Notes under the pieces: generated by a model
What the model was told of the DNA's origin: nothing
Seen by the model: only the letters and a program-made list of their open reading frames with translations
The model's database searches: none
Made by a program: the position numbers and the translations under genes
Assembly: GCF_023657595.1 (NCBI RefSeq)
Contig: NZ_CP098323.1
Location: 4,488,001-4,552,000, forward strand
Length of the DNA stretch: 64,000 nt
Direction: 5' to 3'
From: Cytobacillus firmus
GTDB lineage: Bacteria; Bacillota; Bacilli; Bacillales; Cytobacillaceae
In this document: one piece after another, positions 51,449 through 61,438 of the stretch
Position numbering within the stretch: the stretch's first letter is position 1
Layout of the letters: each line of letters begins with the position of its first letter

Positions 51449-52633
51449 ATGAAACATCATTTTGATCAATCTGTCAATCGAATCGGAACATATTGTACCC
51501 AGTGGGATTATATGAAGGATCGATTTGGTTCAAATGATTTAGTGCCTTTCAGCATCTCAGATATGGACTTTCGAAGCCCTCCAGAAATGATTGAGGCGAT
51601 CCACAAACGCACCGATCATGGGATTTTTGGTTATACGAGATGGAACCATGATGATTATAAATCTTCGATTACCGGTTGGTATAAAAGGAGGTTCGATGCC
51701 GAAATATCAATAGATTGGGTACTCTATAGTCCGAGTGTCATTTATTCGATTGCAAGACTGATCGAAATTTTATCATCTGAAAGTGATCACGTCATTATGC
51801 AGGTGCCTGCCTACGATGCCTTTTTTCATGTCATTAACGAATCGAAACGCGACCTAATTCCTAACCCGCTTTTGTATCAAAATGGAAAATATGAAATTGA
51901 TTTCGATGATTTGGAAAAAAAACTGCTGCATCCAAAAGCAAAGGTCTTATTGCTTTGCAATCCTCACAACCCGACGGGAAGGGTATGGACAGAGCAGGAG
52001 CTAAAGAAAATCGTCGAACTTTGTGCCAAGTACCAGGTAAAGATCATTTCTGATGATATTCATATGGATATTACCTACCAAGACCGCCGGTTTATTCCTA
52101 TTACCGGCTTGGCAGATGATCTGCAAAATATTTATATCTGTACGTCTGCCAGTAAAACCTTTAATACACCAGGCTTGGGCGGGTCCTATCTATTGATTCC
52201 GAACGAAAAGACGAGAGAAAGCTTTATGAAGCTTTTAAAATATAGGGATGGCGTTTCGAGTGCCACTATTTTTGGAGAAATTTCCGTTATCGAAGGATAT
52301 CGTCATGGTGATCAGTGGGTTGATGAGCTATGTTCCTATCTGTATAATAATATGAAATTGGTGAAAGAATTCATCGATCAAGAACTGCCATCCATTCAGT
52401 TTCATATCCCTGAATCCACGTATTTAGCATGGATGGACTGCACCGAACTTGGGAAAACCAATCAAGAGCTCCAGCAAGCCCTCGTTGAAGTGGGGAAGGT
52501 CGGAATCATGTCTGGCGCAGTCTATGGCGAGGACAGAGGAATCTTTTTACGAATGAATGTTGGGTGTCCTCAATCAAAAGTCAGCGAAGGTTTAGAGAGA
52601 CTAAAACGCTCGGTTCTATCTCTTACACCGTAA
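51449..52633 (+). CDS. MalY/PatB-family PLP aminotransferase / C-S lyase
   Basis: 394 residues from the ATG at 51449 (AGAGGGATATA upstream; the earlier in-frame ATG at 51419 has no site). It begins MKHHFDQSVNRIGTYCTQWDYMKDRFG, with PFSISDMDFRSPPEMIEAI near 30-48, typical of MalY/PatB. PLP residues are visible: LLCNPHNPTGRVW near 165, ISDDIHMDI near 202, and Lys in CTSASKTFNTPGL near 240. The family has cystathionine beta-lyase activity, and E. coli MalY also represses the maltose activator. The role beside a PTS gene is not clear. Confidence 0.9.
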   Translation: MKHHFDQSVNRIGTYCTQWDYMKDRFGSNDLVPFSISDMDFRSPPEMIEAIHKRTDHGIFGYTRWNHDDYKSSITGWYKRRFDAEISIDWVLYSPSVIYSIARLIEILSSESDHVIMQVPAYDAFFHVINESKRDLIPNPLLYQNGKYEIDFDDLEKKLLHPKAKVLLLCNPHNPTGRVWTEQELKKIVELCAKYQVKIISDDIHMDITYQDRRFIPITGLADDLQNIYICTSASKTFNTPGLGGSYLLIPNEKTRESFMKLLKYRDGVSSATIFGEISVIEGYRHGDQWVDELCSYLYNNMKLVKEFIDQELPSIQFHIPESTYLAWMDCTELGKTNQELQQALVEVGKVGIMSGAVYGEDRGIFLRMNVGCPQSKVSEGLERLKRSVLSLTP

Positions 52634-52674
52634 CTGATTAGGACTCTTGATCCATGGTTAGAAAAGGTGATAAC

Positions 52675-53457
52675 ATGCAATCTTTTATGAAACGGCTGAT
52701 CCAGCATCGGGATCAATTAAGTCAGCTGGAAAAGCAGGTACTGGATTATATCATTCGCTACCCCAAGAAGCTTGTTCATTTAAAACTCGAAGAGGTCGCA
52801 AAGGAAATGTATATTTCGACTGCTACCATCAGCCGAACCTGTAAAAGACTTGGCTTTCAAGGCTTCCAAGATTTTAAACTCCAGCTGCATTTAAACATAA
52901 GGGATGAAGCTCAAGGTGTAAGCCAGGGAATTTCTGAATCCTTATCTTTCCATGTAAAACGCTATGAAAAAGATATACAAGGAGTATTAAATAGAATCGA
53001 TGAAGAGAAGCTGAATAAAGCTGCTTCGATGATGATACAGGCAAGACATGTAGAATGGTTCGGTATGGGCCATTCCTATTCTGTTTGCTGGGATGCATCC
53101 AAAAAACTGCTGATGTTAGGCAAAAGCAGCATGGCTCGAATGGATTGGGATGATTTACGAAGTGCTGCCCTCAACGTAAGAACGGATGATCTTGCTATTT
53201 TTGTCTCCTATAGCGGAGAAACCTTAAATATTTTAGAGTATGCGCATATCCTAAAAGAACGTGGAATCACGATTCTATCCATCGTCGGAACTCCATCAAA
53301 CCGTTTAGTGGAACTATCGGATTTTGTTTTTTACACTCCCATTGAACATTGCTACCTTGATGATATTGATATGTGCTCCCGGGCACCCTTTCAACTTTTC
53401 TTGGATTTATTGCTTGTAGAATATCGGAATTTGATTAATGGCCGAAGAAGTCATTAA
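52675..53457 (+). CDS. MurR/RpiR-family transcriptional regulator (second)
   Basis: 260 residues from the ATG at 52675 with AAAGGTGA upstream. The N-terminal HTH_6 domain (VLDYIIRYPKKLVHLKLEEVAKEMYISTATISRTCKRLGFQGFQDFK) is followed by a SIS domain with WFGMGHSYSVCWDASKKLL and FVSYSGETLNILEYAHILKERG. It closes the malX-malY-like run and is probably its regulator, responding to the phosphosugar formed by the PTS. Confidence 0.92.
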   Translation: MQSFMKRLIQHRDQLSQLEKQVLDYIIRYPKKLVHLKLEEVAKEMYISTATISRTCKRLGFQGFQDFKLQLHLNIRDEAQGVSQGISESLSFHVKRYEKDIQGVLNRIDEEKLNKAASMMIQARHVEWFGMGHSYSVCWDASKKLLMLGKSSMARMDWDDLRSAALNVRTDDLAIFVSYSGETLNILEYAHILKERGITILSIVGTPSNRLVELSDFVFYTPIEHCYLDDIDMCSRAPFQLFLDLLLVEYRNLINGRRSH

Positions 53458-53485
53458 TCGAGCTGTTAATGCCGATATTTAGCTA

Positions 53486-53872
53486 TCAAACTTCATAAAT
53501 TTCAATCGGCAAACCATCCGGATCAGCAAAGAATGTGAATTTCTTATCTGTGTATGAATCTATTCTCACTTGTTCAACATCTATCCCATTTGAAATAAGG
53601 TACTCTCTCCACTCTTCTATATCATCTACCTCAAAAGCTAAATGACGAAGTCCCGCTGCTTCAGGAAAGCTCGGCCGTTCTGGCGGATTCGGAAAAGAGA
53701 ATAGCTCGATCTGGTAAAGCCCGTTTACTTCCAAGTCCAGTTTGTATGATTGCCTCTCCTCACGGTAGACTTCTCTTAAAACGTTCAACCTAAGGGTATC
53801 TATATAAAACTTCTTGGATCTTTCATAATTAGAACAAATAATAGCAATATGATGGATACGATTAAGTTTCAC
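53486..53872 (-). CDS. VOC (glyoxalase/bleomycin-resistance) family protein, GloA2-like
   Basis: 128 residues from a GTG at 53872 (GGGAG 7 bp upstream). It has the two beta-alpha-beta-beta-beta units of the fold: LNRIHHIAIICSNYERSKKFYIDTL with a metal His near 7, and LRHLAFEVDDIEEWREYL with His near 70, ending FFADPDGLPIEIYEV with a metal Glu. The SMU1112c/YwbC-type lactoylglutathione-lyase-like subfamily fits best. The substrate is unknown. It lies just after the pgcA terminator. Confidence 0.88.
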   Translation of the reverse strand: MKLNRIHHIAIICSNYERSKKFYIDTLRLNVLREVYREERQSYKLDLEVNGLYQIELFSFPNPPERPSFPEAAGLRHLAFEVDDIEEWREYLISNGIDVEQVRIDSYTDKKFTFFADPDGLPIEIYEV

Positions 53873-53892
53873 TTGAATTCTCCCAACACAAA

Positions 53893-53921
53893 TAAAGCCT
53901 CCCTGCACGGGAGGCTTCTCT
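53893..53921. terminator. Terminator of pgcA
   Basis: AAGCCTCCC and GGGAGGCTT with a 5-nt loop. Short T-runs are present on both strands. Confidence 0.85.
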
Positions 53922-55660
53922 TATTTCAGAATTTCTTCTATTCTATCCATGACAGCATTTTTTAACTCTTTGAGCTTCTTTTTGCTGTCTTCCAAGTTAT
54001 CTGATACTACACTAAAATAAAACTTAGCTTTTGGCTCTGTACCTGATGGACGAAGGCAGAACCAGGATCCATCTGTCAGGTGATATTTAAGGACGTTTGA
54101 TTTTGGCAGCTCGATCGGTCCTTCTTCCCCTTTCTGTACATTCGAATATGTACTGGAAGAGTAGTCTTCTATACGGTTAACCGCAATTCCATTAACTTCC
54201 TTCAATGGCTGTTTTCTAACGGCTTCCATTAGATGAGCAATCTTCTCGGCTCCGTCCTTACCTTTTAGAGTGATAGATTCCAAAGCTTCCTGAAAGAATC
54301 CGTATTTTTCGAAAACCTCTAAGAGCCCTTCATATAAACTCATTCCCTTTGATTTATAATAAGCTGCTACTTCGGCTGCAAAAATTGCAGATTGAACAGC
54401 ATCCTTATCACGAACAAAGTCACCAATCAAATAACCATAACTTTCTTCATATCCAAATAGGAAGGAATGCTGGCCAGTTTTCTCAAATTCATTAATCTTT
54501 TCGCCAATGAATTTAAAACCTGTCAAAGTATCAAGAGTTGGAATACCATAGGCACCACCGATCTTACGGCCAATTTCAGAGGTCACGATTGTTTTTATAA
54601 CAATCCCATTTTCGGGAAGAAGTCCCTTCTCTTGTTTCTGAGAAAGTAAATAGTCAAGCATTAAGGCACCCATTTGATTACCTGATAACACTTCAAATTG
54701 TCCTTCACTATTCTTCACTGCAACGCCAAGCCTGTCTGCATCCGGATCTGTTCCCAATAAAATATCAGCATCTATTTCTTTTCCATACTTGATTGCCAAT
54801 TCAAACGCAGCATGCTCTTCCGGATTTGGAGATTTTACTGTAGAAAAGTTAGGATCAGGCAGTTCCTGCTCTTCTACAATCGTTACATTTTCAAAACCAA
54901 AAGCTTTTAACCCATCCCTAACCGGCTTATTCGCTGTACCATGAAGAGGAGAAAAGACAATTTTTAAATCTTTCGCCATCTTCGCAACTAGTTCAGGGTT
55001 TAATTGAATCGTTTTTAGCTGATTCACATATGCCCGATCAATGCTTTCACCGATATAAGTTAAAAGACCATCCTCCAGCATTTCTTTTTCATTAGCTACT
55101 TTAACAGTAAGCTCATTTTCAACAGCATTTACATACTTAATAATTTTATCCGCAGCTTCTGGCGGGATTTGACCACCATCTTCACCATAGACCTTAAATC
55201 CATTGTACTCAGGAGGATTATGGCTGGCAGTGATAACCACACCAGCATAGGCAGTTAGATATCTTACAGCAAATGATAGTTCCGGAGTCGGCCTTAGTTC
55301 CTCAAATAAATAGGCTTTAATGCCATGCTTCCCTACTGTTTTTGCCACTTCCAAGGCAAATTCAGGTGATTTATGACGGGAATCAAAAGCAATAACGATT
55401 CCTTTTTGCTTAGCTTCTTCTCCCTGCTCTGCGATATACTGAGCAAGGCCTTCAGAAGCTCTGCGAATCGTATAGATATTCATCCTATTAGTACCCGGTC
55501 CGATCTCTCCACGCATACCACCTGTACCAAATTCTAAGTGTTTATAATAACAATCTTCCAATAGCTTTTCTGTGTAGAATAATTCTTCTAACTGGCTCTT
55601 TAACTCTCTATCTAGATTTTCAAAACTAAGCCAGTTGTTCGCCGATTCTTTCCAACTCAT
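53921..55660 (-). CDS. pgcA: Alpha-phosphoglucomutase / phosphomannomutase
   Basis: 579 residues, the length of B. subtilis PgcA (YhxB). Phosphoserine loop [25 protein letters not shown] near 140-163; metal loop [15 protein letters not shown] near 300; sugar loop [11 protein letters not shown] near 405; phosphate-binding [15 protein letters not shown] near 540. It converts glucose-6-phosphate to glucose-1-phosphate for UDP-glucose, the substrate of Ugd downstream, and may also act on mannose-6-phosphate to supply ManC with mannose-1-phosphate. It is at the 3' end of the minus-strand polysaccharide run with its own terminator. Confidence 0.95.
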   Translation of the reverse strand: MSWKESANNWLSFENLDRELKSQLEELFYTEKLLEDCYYKHLEFGTGGMRGEIGPGTNRMNIYTIRRASEGLAQYIAEQGEEAKQKGIVIAFDSRHKSPEFALEVAKTVGKHGIKAYLFEELRPTPELSFAVRYLTAYAGVVITASHNPPEYNGFKVYGEDGGQIPPEAADKIIKYVNAVENELTVKVANEKEMLEDGLLTYIGESIDRAYVNQLKTIQLNPELVAKMAKDLKIVFSPLHGTANKPVRDGLKAFGFENVTIVEEQELPDPNFSTVKSPNPEEHAAFELAIKYGKEIDADILLGTDPDADRLGVAVKNSEGQFEVLSGNQMGALMLDYLLSQKQEKGLLPENGIVIKTIVTSEIGRKIGGAYGIPTLDTLTGFKFIGEKINEFEKTGQHSFLFGYEESYGYLIGDFVRDKDAVQSAIFAAEVAAYYKSKGMSLYEGLLEVFEKYGFFQEALESITLKGKDGAEKIAHLMEAVRKQPLKEVNGIAVNRIEDYSSSTYSNVQKGEEGPIELPKSNVLKYHLTDGSWFCLRPSGTEPKAKFYFSVVSDNLEDSKKKLKELKNAVMDRIEEILK

Positions 55661-55719
55661 TTTCCCTTGACCCCTTTTTTAGAGATATAAAAAGGTATTT
55701 GATTACTTATATGAGTAAA

Positions 55720-56796
55720 TCAAATAAACTGTAGAATATCTTGTAAAATCTTCTTTACTTCATTTTCATTATGAAAAATTCTCGGTTTTATATTCATTAC
55801 ACTATCTAGAAAACCTTTCTCAAGTCTAAGGCATTTGAATTCGTTCCAGTCTATGACTTTACAGAGGTTATATTTCTTTAAATATGCAATCGTATTTTGA
55901 TCCTCCTGCATTGATTCCCGATCTATGATTAAAAGCGGAACCTTAGAAGAAACCGCTTCACTAGCTGTCCCCCAACCTGCCTTTGTAATCACAAAATTAC
56001 ATGCTGCTATATAATTTTGGGATTCTAAATACCATGGAGGTATCTGTATAATATTTTGCCGATTTATATTAATATTTGAAGAAACAACAAACATACAATC
56101 TTGGTTATCCCAAAGAGGTAGCTGTTCAAGAAATTGGAGATCCATTTTCATCCCTATTCCTACAAAAACAATATATTTATCGTTAAAGGGATTAATCTCT
56201 TTCTTAATTCTCCAAACTTCGTTAGTAATTACTTCTCTAGAATAAAAGTTACGCTCTATATTTTGTTCTCTTCCCCATTCCGGCTCTTTACTGGCTGCCA
56301 AAGAAATAAAACAATTCATGGCCTTATATGCCTCTTCAAAAACCTTTAAATCCTCTTTCTCAATAAAGTTTTCATATGCTGTGTACCATGTAAAGTTAGA
56401 TAATCCAATAGATGGAATGTCTAGGTTCTTAGCAGCTTCAAAAGCGATGGGAGAAATATCAGAAATAACCAGGTCTACTTCATTGCTCTTCAAAAAGTTT
56501 TCTTCTGTGCTAATTCTATTGTCCCAGTTTGAAACAAATTGCATGTATTCTTCAATAATTTTTTGTTTATCAGGCAGAATAGAGTCCTTTTTTAAAAGGT
56601 ATCCAATGTCTGTTTTAATTTCCCTATATGCAACTTTATTTTGATCTAGAGACTCTCTCAAGAATGATAATGCAAAAGAATGACAAACTATTACTCTTAT
56701 ATTCAATGACAGTTTTAGTAATTCTCTAATGATGGCAATACTTCTGGACGCATGTCCATAACCATAATCAGAAATATAATAGGCAATTGTTTTCAT
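55720..56796 (-). CDS. GT28/MurG-like glycosyltransferase of uncertain role
   Basis: 358 residues. The N-terminus, AYYISDYGYGHASRSIAIIREL, resembles the lipid-acceptor half of MurG-like and arabinokinase-type GT-B proteins (GHGFGHASR pattern). The C-terminal half has KYIVFVGIG near 210 and ACNFVITKAGWGTASEAVSSKVPLLIIDRE near 270-300, the donor-binding signature. It is probably cytosolic or membrane-associated. The start has only a weak ribosome site. It sits alone between pgcA and manC, both of which have terminators, so it may be a separate transcript. Donor and acceptor are unknown. It is A+T-richer than its neighbours. Confidence 0.75.
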   Translation of the reverse strand: MKTIAYYISDYGYGHASRSIAIIRELLKLSLNIRVIVCHSFALSFLRESLDQNKVAYREIKTDIGYLLKKDSILPDKQKIIEEYMQFVSNWDNRISTEENFLKSNEVDLVISDISPIAFEAAKNLDIPSIGLSNFTWYTAYENFIEKEDLKVFEEAYKAMNCFISLAASKEPEWGREQNIERNFYSREVITNEVWRIKKEINPFNDKYIVFVGIGMKMDLQFLEQLPLWDNQDCMFVVSSNININRQNIIQIPPWYLESQNYIAACNFVITKAGWGTASEAVSSKVPLLIIDRESMQEDQNTIAYLKKYNLCKVIDWNEFKCLRLEKGFLDSVMNIKPRIFHNENEVKKILQDILQFI

Positions 56797-56811
56797 AATA
56801 CATCACAAAAA

Positions 56812-56836
56812 ATAGGAGAAGAAAACCTCTTCTCCT
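56812..56836 (-). terminator. Terminator of manC
   Basis: AGGAGAAG and CTTCTCCT stem (56814-56836) directly abutting the manC stop, followed by ATTTTTT on the minus strand. Confidence 0.85.
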
Positions 56837-58224
56837 TACAAAATAACTTTTGCTTTCGATTTATTAAAATGCTCAAGAACATCTTCCCATTGGAAGTATA
56901 ACCGTGTAAAGTCCTCATCACTAATCCCTATCCCAGTTTGAACTTCAACAAACTCCAAATCAGACAAAGCTTTAATACCATGTTTCTTTCCTGCAGGTAA
57001 ATGTATAATATCCCCTGCTTTTACACGGGTAATATAATCGTCAAGAGCCAGTTCCCCTTCACCCCTAACAATTGTCCAAACTTCATCTCGGAGATTATGA
57101 TAATGATAGCTTGAGTTTTTACTCTCATGAATACAAATTCTCTTCGTTACCATTTCCTGCCCATCATTATATTTTGCATAATCAAGTACTCTGGACCAAC
57201 CCCATAATCTTTCTTCGTACATTGGAGGATGATCAAATCCACTAATCACGTCTTTAATCTTTGGACTAGAAGCCTTGTCTGCTACTAGAATACCATCTGG
57301 ACTAGCAGCCACAACAACATCTTTAACACCCAACACAGTAACTGGAATATCAAGCTCATTAATCAAGTGAGAATTATTAGAATCCTCACTAAGCACACCT
57401 TTTCCAATTTGAACCGTAGCCATTTCTTCAGTAAGCGTATTCCAAGTACCAAGATCTTTCCAATACCCTTCATATGGCAAAGCAACAATATGATTTGCCT
57501 TTTCCACCACTTCATAGTCAAAGCTAATCTTTGGTAACTCTTTATACTGAAGGGATAACTCTTCAAAATCCAAGGGCAAATTTTTCTCTTTTAGAATATT
57601 AATTAGATATTTTAACTGGAAAGCAAAAACTCCGCAATTCCAAAGTGCGTTCATGTTAATTAAGTCCTGAGCTTTTTCCTCGCTTGGCTTCTCGGTAAAT
57701 CGGTCAACTGTAAATGGCTCATTCTTATCTACATTTCCTTTAGGAACAATATATCCATACTTGGATGACGGGTATGTAGGCTTTACACCCATTAATGCCA
57801 AATCAGCTTCTGAATTTAATAAAACATTCTCTAATTCTTTAACTCTTTCGAAGAAATCATCTTCAACATAAGGATCTACCGGCAATACAGCTACTACTTC
57901 ATTCTCGTCAGCATGCTGGACAGAATATAAATAAGATGCTGCTAATGCGATAGCTGGAAAAGTATCTCTTCTTTCCGGCTCGATAATAAGCGGAACATAA
58001 GTACCAATCTGGCTATGAATCATATCACGCTGCATTTTTGATGTTGCAATAACTGCTGAATCGGATAGATTCACAGATTCCAATTGTCCCCATACACGTT
58101 GAACCATTGATTGTTTTACAGTATCTTTACCTTCTAATACTTTAAGAAATTGTTTTGACCTCGTATCGTTCGACAATGGCCAGAGGCGTTTGCCAGAGCC
58201 ACCCGATAAAAGTACTAATTTCAT
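56836..58224 (-). CDS. manC: Mannose-1-phosphate guanylyltransferase fused to cupin mannose-6-phosphate isomerase (ManC/AlgA type)
   Basis: 462 residues, typical of type II bifunctional enzymes. The N-terminal nucleotidyltransferase begins MKLVLLSGGSGKRLWPLSNDTRSKQFLKV (GTP and metal site), followed by VLPVDPYVED near 113, FTEKPSEEKA near 178 and NCGVFAF near 195. The C-terminal cupin shows ESKNSSYHYHNLRDEVWTIVRGEG near 370-390 and IHLPAGKKHGI. It makes GDP-mannose. CAGGAGGAATTCATATT precedes the ATG. With PgcA and Ugd it supplies precursors to the glycosyltransferases encoded further along the same strand. Confidence 0.92.
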   Translation of the reverse strand: MKLVLLSGGSGKRLWPLSNDTRSKQFLKVLEGKDTVKQSMVQRVWGQLESVNLSDSAVIATSKMQRDMIHSQIGTYVPLIIEPERRDTFPAIALAASYLYSVQHADENEVVAVLPVDPYVEDDFFERVKELENVLLNSEADLALMGVKPTYPSSKYGYIVPKGNVDKNEPFTVDRFTEKPSEEKAQDLINMNALWNCGVFAFQLKYLINILKEKNLPLDFEELSLQYKELPKISFDYEVVEKANHIVALPYEGYWKDLGTWNTLTEEMATVQIGKGVLSEDSNNSHLINELDIPVTVLGVKDVVVAASPDGILVADKASSPKIKDVISGFDHPPMYEERLWGWSRVLDYAKYNDGQEMVTKRICIHESKNSSYHYHNLRDEVWTIVRGEGELALDDYITRVKAGDIIHLPAGKKHGIKALSDLEFVEVQTGIGISDEDFTRLYFQWEDVLEHFNKSKAKVIL

Positions 58225-58249
58225 AATATGAATTCCTCCTGTATTAAAA

Positions 58250-58278
58250 ATAGAGCAGACTTAACTTGTCTGCCCTAT
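58250..58278 (-). terminator. Terminator of ugd
   Basis: AGAGCAGAC and GTCTGCCCT (one G-U pair) with a 7-nt loop. ATTTTTA follows on the minus strand. Confidence 0.8.
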
Positions 58279-58281
58279 CAT

Positions 58282-59613
58282 TTAATGTTTAATCAGTTGT
58301 TTTTCAAGATTGTATATAGTATTTCGTCCTACAGAGTGGTATTCAATAGGATAATCTTTCACCCTATCTAACCCATAGCAATTACGCCCATCAAAAATAA
58401 TCGGCTCTTTCATCTTTTCGACATATACTTTTAAATCAATATCTTTAAATTCATCCCAATCTGTTAGGATAAAGATCATATCTACTCCGTCAATTGCATC
58501 CTCCAAAGAATTTGCGTATACCACTTGCTCGGGTAAAAGCTTCTTTGCATTACTAATTGCAATCGGATCGAAAGCAGTAACTTGTACCCCTTCTTCTACT
58601 AGCTGCTTGGATAAAATAATAGAAGCAGCCTCACGCATATCGTCCGTATTAGGCTTAAATGCTAACCCTAGAATTGCTGCTCTCTTTCCTCTAATAGAAT
58701 CAAATCGCTCTTTTGCTCTATCAAGTAAAATTCTTTGCTGATTGTTGTTCACCTGGATTACTGCTTTTAGTAATTCAAATTCATGATCAATGTTAGATGC
58801 AATTTGAGTCAATGCTTTTGTATCTTTTGGGAAACAAGAGCCACCATAACCAATTCCTGCGTTTAAGAACATAGAACCAATACGCTTGTCCATTCCCATT
58901 CCGAGAGAGACACTTTCTACATCCGCACCAAGCTTTTCACAAATATTTGCAATTTCATTAATAAAGCTAATTTTTGTTGCTAAAAAAGCATTCGATGCAT
59001 ATTTGATCATTTCTGCACTTCTTACATCTGTTTTGAATATGGGAATTCCAAAAGGCTTATTGATTTCTTCAATAACCGTAGCCGCTTCTTCACTATCTGC
59101 ACCGATTACAATCCGATCTCCATTAAAGGTATCATATACCGAAGAACCTTCCCTGAGAAACTCAGGGTTAGAAACAACTTCTACTTTAATAGCCCCTTTT
59201 ACTAATTCTTTTAACAACTTTTTAATATAATGATTAGTACCAACTGGAACAGTACTTTTAGTTACCACAATAATATCTTTATCAACATTTTCAGCGATAT
59301 TTTTAATAACCTCATCAATATACATTAAATTGGCTGAACCATCTTCTTTTTCTGGTGTACCTACTGCAATATATATTGCGTCCACACCAGCAAAGCCCTT
59401 ATTATGCTCTGTTGTAAAAGTTAAACGCCCACTTTGAATATTTTGGAGCATCAGATCTTCTAATCCTGGCTCATAAATAGGAGAAATACCTTTACTCATT
59501 TTTCTTACTTTTTCTTCATCTATATCTATACAAGTAACATAGTGACCAATATGGGACAATGCTACCCCAGTAACCAACCCAACATAGCCAGTACCTACTA
59601 CTGCTAATTTCAT
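58282..59613 (-). CDS. ugd: UDP-glucose 6-dehydrogenase
   Basis: 443 residues. The NAD-binding start is MKLAVVGTGYVGLVTGVALS. Other motifs are YIAVGTPEKEDGSANL near 83, TKSTVPVGTN near 118, NPEFLREGS near 150, and the catalytic Cys in GIGYGGSCFPKDTKAL near 258. It oxidises UDP-glucose twice to UDP-glucuronate in the cytoplasm, giving an acidic sugar for exopolysaccharide or teichuronic acid (TuaD-like). AAAGGAGATG precedes the ATG. It is the last gene of the run that begins with the glycosyltransferases, 24 bp after the GT4 stop. Confidence 0.96.
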   Translation of the reverse strand: MKLAVVGTGYVGLVTGVALSHIGHYVTCIDIDEEKVRKMSKGISPIYEPGLEDLMLQNIQSGRLTFTTEHNKGFAGVDAIYIAVGTPEKEDGSANLMYIDEVIKNIAENVDKDIIVVTKSTVPVGTNHYIKKLLKELVKGAIKVEVVSNPEFLREGSSVYDTFNGDRIVIGADSEEAATVIEEINKPFGIPIFKTDVRSAEMIKYASNAFLATKISFINEIANICEKLGADVESVSLGMGMDKRIGSMFLNAGIGYGGSCFPKDTKALTQIASNIDHEFELLKAVIQVNNNQQRILLDRAKERFDSIRGKRAAILGLAFKPNTDDMREAASIILSKQLVEEGVQVTAFDPIAISNAKKLLPEQVVYANSLEDAIDGVDMIFILTDWDEFKDIDLKVYVEKMKEPIIFDGRNCYGLDRVKDYPIEYHSVGRNTIYNLEKQLIKH

Positions 59614-59637
59614 TGTTTCATCTCCTTTAACTAATAA

Positions 59638-60882
59638 TTACAGTTGAGATAGTAATTGTCGATATTTATTAATAGATGTTTCTCTCTTTAAATTTTGCTC
59701 TAGATACATTCTTCCATTTAAGCCCAACTGTTTTCTTTCTTCTTGGCTTAAGTTATAGAAATGAGTAATAGCATTCTTTATACCTTCATAGTCTTGTGGT
59801 TCTACGACTATTCCACTATTACTTTTGTCAATTAACAATTGTGCTTCACTATCTTGCTCTAATACTCCAAGGATTGGTTTACCCGCTGCCATAACACCAT
59901 ATATTTTAGATGGGACTGAAACCCCTTTTATTCCTTTTTGATTAACAACAAGATGTAAGTCTGCGACATTCAGAGAATATTTAATAAAATCTTTTGGTTG
60001 ATATGGTAGGAAAAGAACATTGCTTAAGTTTTCTGATTGAATATAATCTTGCATTTCTTTTTTTACAGCACCTTCTCCAACGAACAAAAACATTACATCT
60101 TTTAAATCTTTAAACGCTTTTGTGACCTTAATAATGTTTTCTAAATCATAATATAGTCCTAAATTTCCTGAATACATAATTACAAACTTATCTTTTAAAT
60201 TATGATTATCTAAAAATATAGATATTTGTTTATGAGTTTTATCAAATGGAACTATTTCATCTTCATTAGTCCAATTATTAATAACAGAATATGCAGGGAC
60301 ATTCCTATCTTCAAAGCGAAACTTCAAGGTTTCAGACATATCTTGACCAACTAAAATGATATGATCTGCATAACTACAATTTAATTTATCAATAGCTCTT
60401 GCTATGTTAAAAATAAGTTGTTTATCTATATAACTAACTGCCTCTGCTTGTTCTGGGTTGAAATCTTGAATGTTATAAACGTGCTTCGAACGTTTAATAA
60501 ATTTACCTAATGTTCCAATTAAACCGCCTAAAATAGGTGGCTGAGAAATAGTGTATATAATGTCAGTCTTTTTTTCTTTAATTAATGCAATAGTGGCTAA
60601 AACAAAATAAGAGAATATATATTTAATTCGACTAATCTTCGATGTTTTATCCACATCAGGAAGATTTATACGAACTACCTTAATATTCTCCAAGTAATCT
60701 ATTTCAAATATTTTATTTTTTTTATTGGTTTGCTCACCAGCATAACCAGGTTGAGATGCAATAACAGTAATTTCAAAGTCGTTTTGCAAGGCAATACATA
60801 ATTCAGTCATTAATTGTCCAGTAGAAGCAAGGTCTGGATAGAAATAATTAATGACAAAAGTTAATTTCTTTTTATTATTCAT
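59638..60882 (-). CDS. GT4 glycosyltransferase, WcaI/WbuB-like
   Basis: 414 residues from the ATG at 60882 (AGAGGAAACAT upstream). LTFVINYFYPDLASTGQLMTEL at the N-terminus is the pattern of WcaI/WbuB-type transferases, and the C-terminal half has VIMYSGNLGLYYDLENII near 220 and VPSKIYGVMAAGKPILGVLE near 325. It overlaps the acetyltransferase gene upstream by 8 bp. It probably adds one sugar of the repeat unit; which one is unknown. Like the rest of 59.6-64 kb it is noticeably A+T-rich. Confidence 0.88.
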   Translation of the reverse strand: MNNKKKLTFVINYFYPDLASTGQLMTELCIALQNDFEITVIASQPGYAGEQTNKKNKIFEIDYLENIKVVRINLPDVDKTSKISRIKYIFSYFVLATIALIKEKKTDIIYTISQPPILGGLIGTLGKFIKRSKHVYNIQDFNPEQAEAVSYIDKQLIFNIARAIDKLNCSYADHIILVGQDMSETLKFRFEDRNVPAYSVINNWTNEDEIVPFDKTHKQISIFLDNHNLKDKFVIMYSGNLGLYYDLENIIKVTKAFKDLKDVMFLFVGEGAVKKEMQDYIQSENLSNVLFLPYQPKDFIKYSLNVADLHLVVNQKGIKGVSVPSKIYGVMAAGKPILGVLEQDSEAQLLIDKSNSGIVVEPQDYEGIKNAITHFYNLSQEERKQLGLNGRMYLEQNLKRETSINKYRQLLSQL

Positions 60883-61438
60883 ATGTTTCCTCTTCCTCGA
60901 ATCGATTCTTAACAAATTTGGCCGGAGATCCAACATGTACTTCATTTGCAGGTATGTCTTTTGTTACTGTACTTCTTGCCCCTACTACAGCCATCTCATT
61001 AATAGTCACTCCTGGATATATAAAAACATCACTTGCAACCCAAGCTCCATTTTTTACGACAATTGGCTTTGTTATTAAGCCAAAGTTAGGGTCTTTTATA
61101 TTATGACTACCTGTGCACAAATAGGATTCTTGTGAAATTACGCAGTGGCTTCCCACCGTTATTTCATCTAGACTATAAAATTGAACATTATCTCCAATCC
61201 AACTATAATCTCCTATGGAAACCTTCCATGGATAAGTAAACTTTGCAGTGGCTCTTACTTTAACTGATTTTCCAATATTAGCTCCAAAGATTTTAAGTAA
61301 AAAATTCCGCCAACTATACATATTATGGATAGAAAACTTGAATAAGGTTCCTTGAATTATCCACCATAACAATATATATAAACCATTCTTCCCTCTACTG
61401 TAATTATGTTGGCTATAATTTGCTAAGTTAATTTTCAA
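60875..61438 (-). CDS. Hexapeptide-repeat O-acetyltransferase, WcaF-like
   Basis: 187 residues from a TTG at 61438 (AAGGGG 6 bp upstream). After an N-terminal segment like that of WcaF (SRGKNGLYILLWWIIQGTLFKFS) it shows left-handed beta-helix repeats: VSIGDYSWIGDNVQFYSLDEITVGSHCVISQESYLCTGSHN, then VKNGAWVASDVFIYPGVTINEMAVVGARSTVTKDIPANEVHVGSPAKFV. The active His is in TGSHN (~113). It uses acetyl-CoA to acetylate a sugar of the polymer or its precursor. Overlaps on both sides (8 and 11 bp) show it is within an operon. Confidence 0.9.
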   Translation of the reverse strand: MKINLANYSQHNYSRGKNGLYILLWWIIQGTLFKFSIHNMYSWRNFLLKIFGANIGKSVKVRATAKFTYPWKVSIGDYSWIGDNVQFYSLDEITVGSHCVISQESYLCTGSHNIKDPNFGLITKPIVVKNGAWVASDVFIYPGVTINEMAVVGARSTVTKDIPANEVHVGSPAKFVKNRFEEEETYE

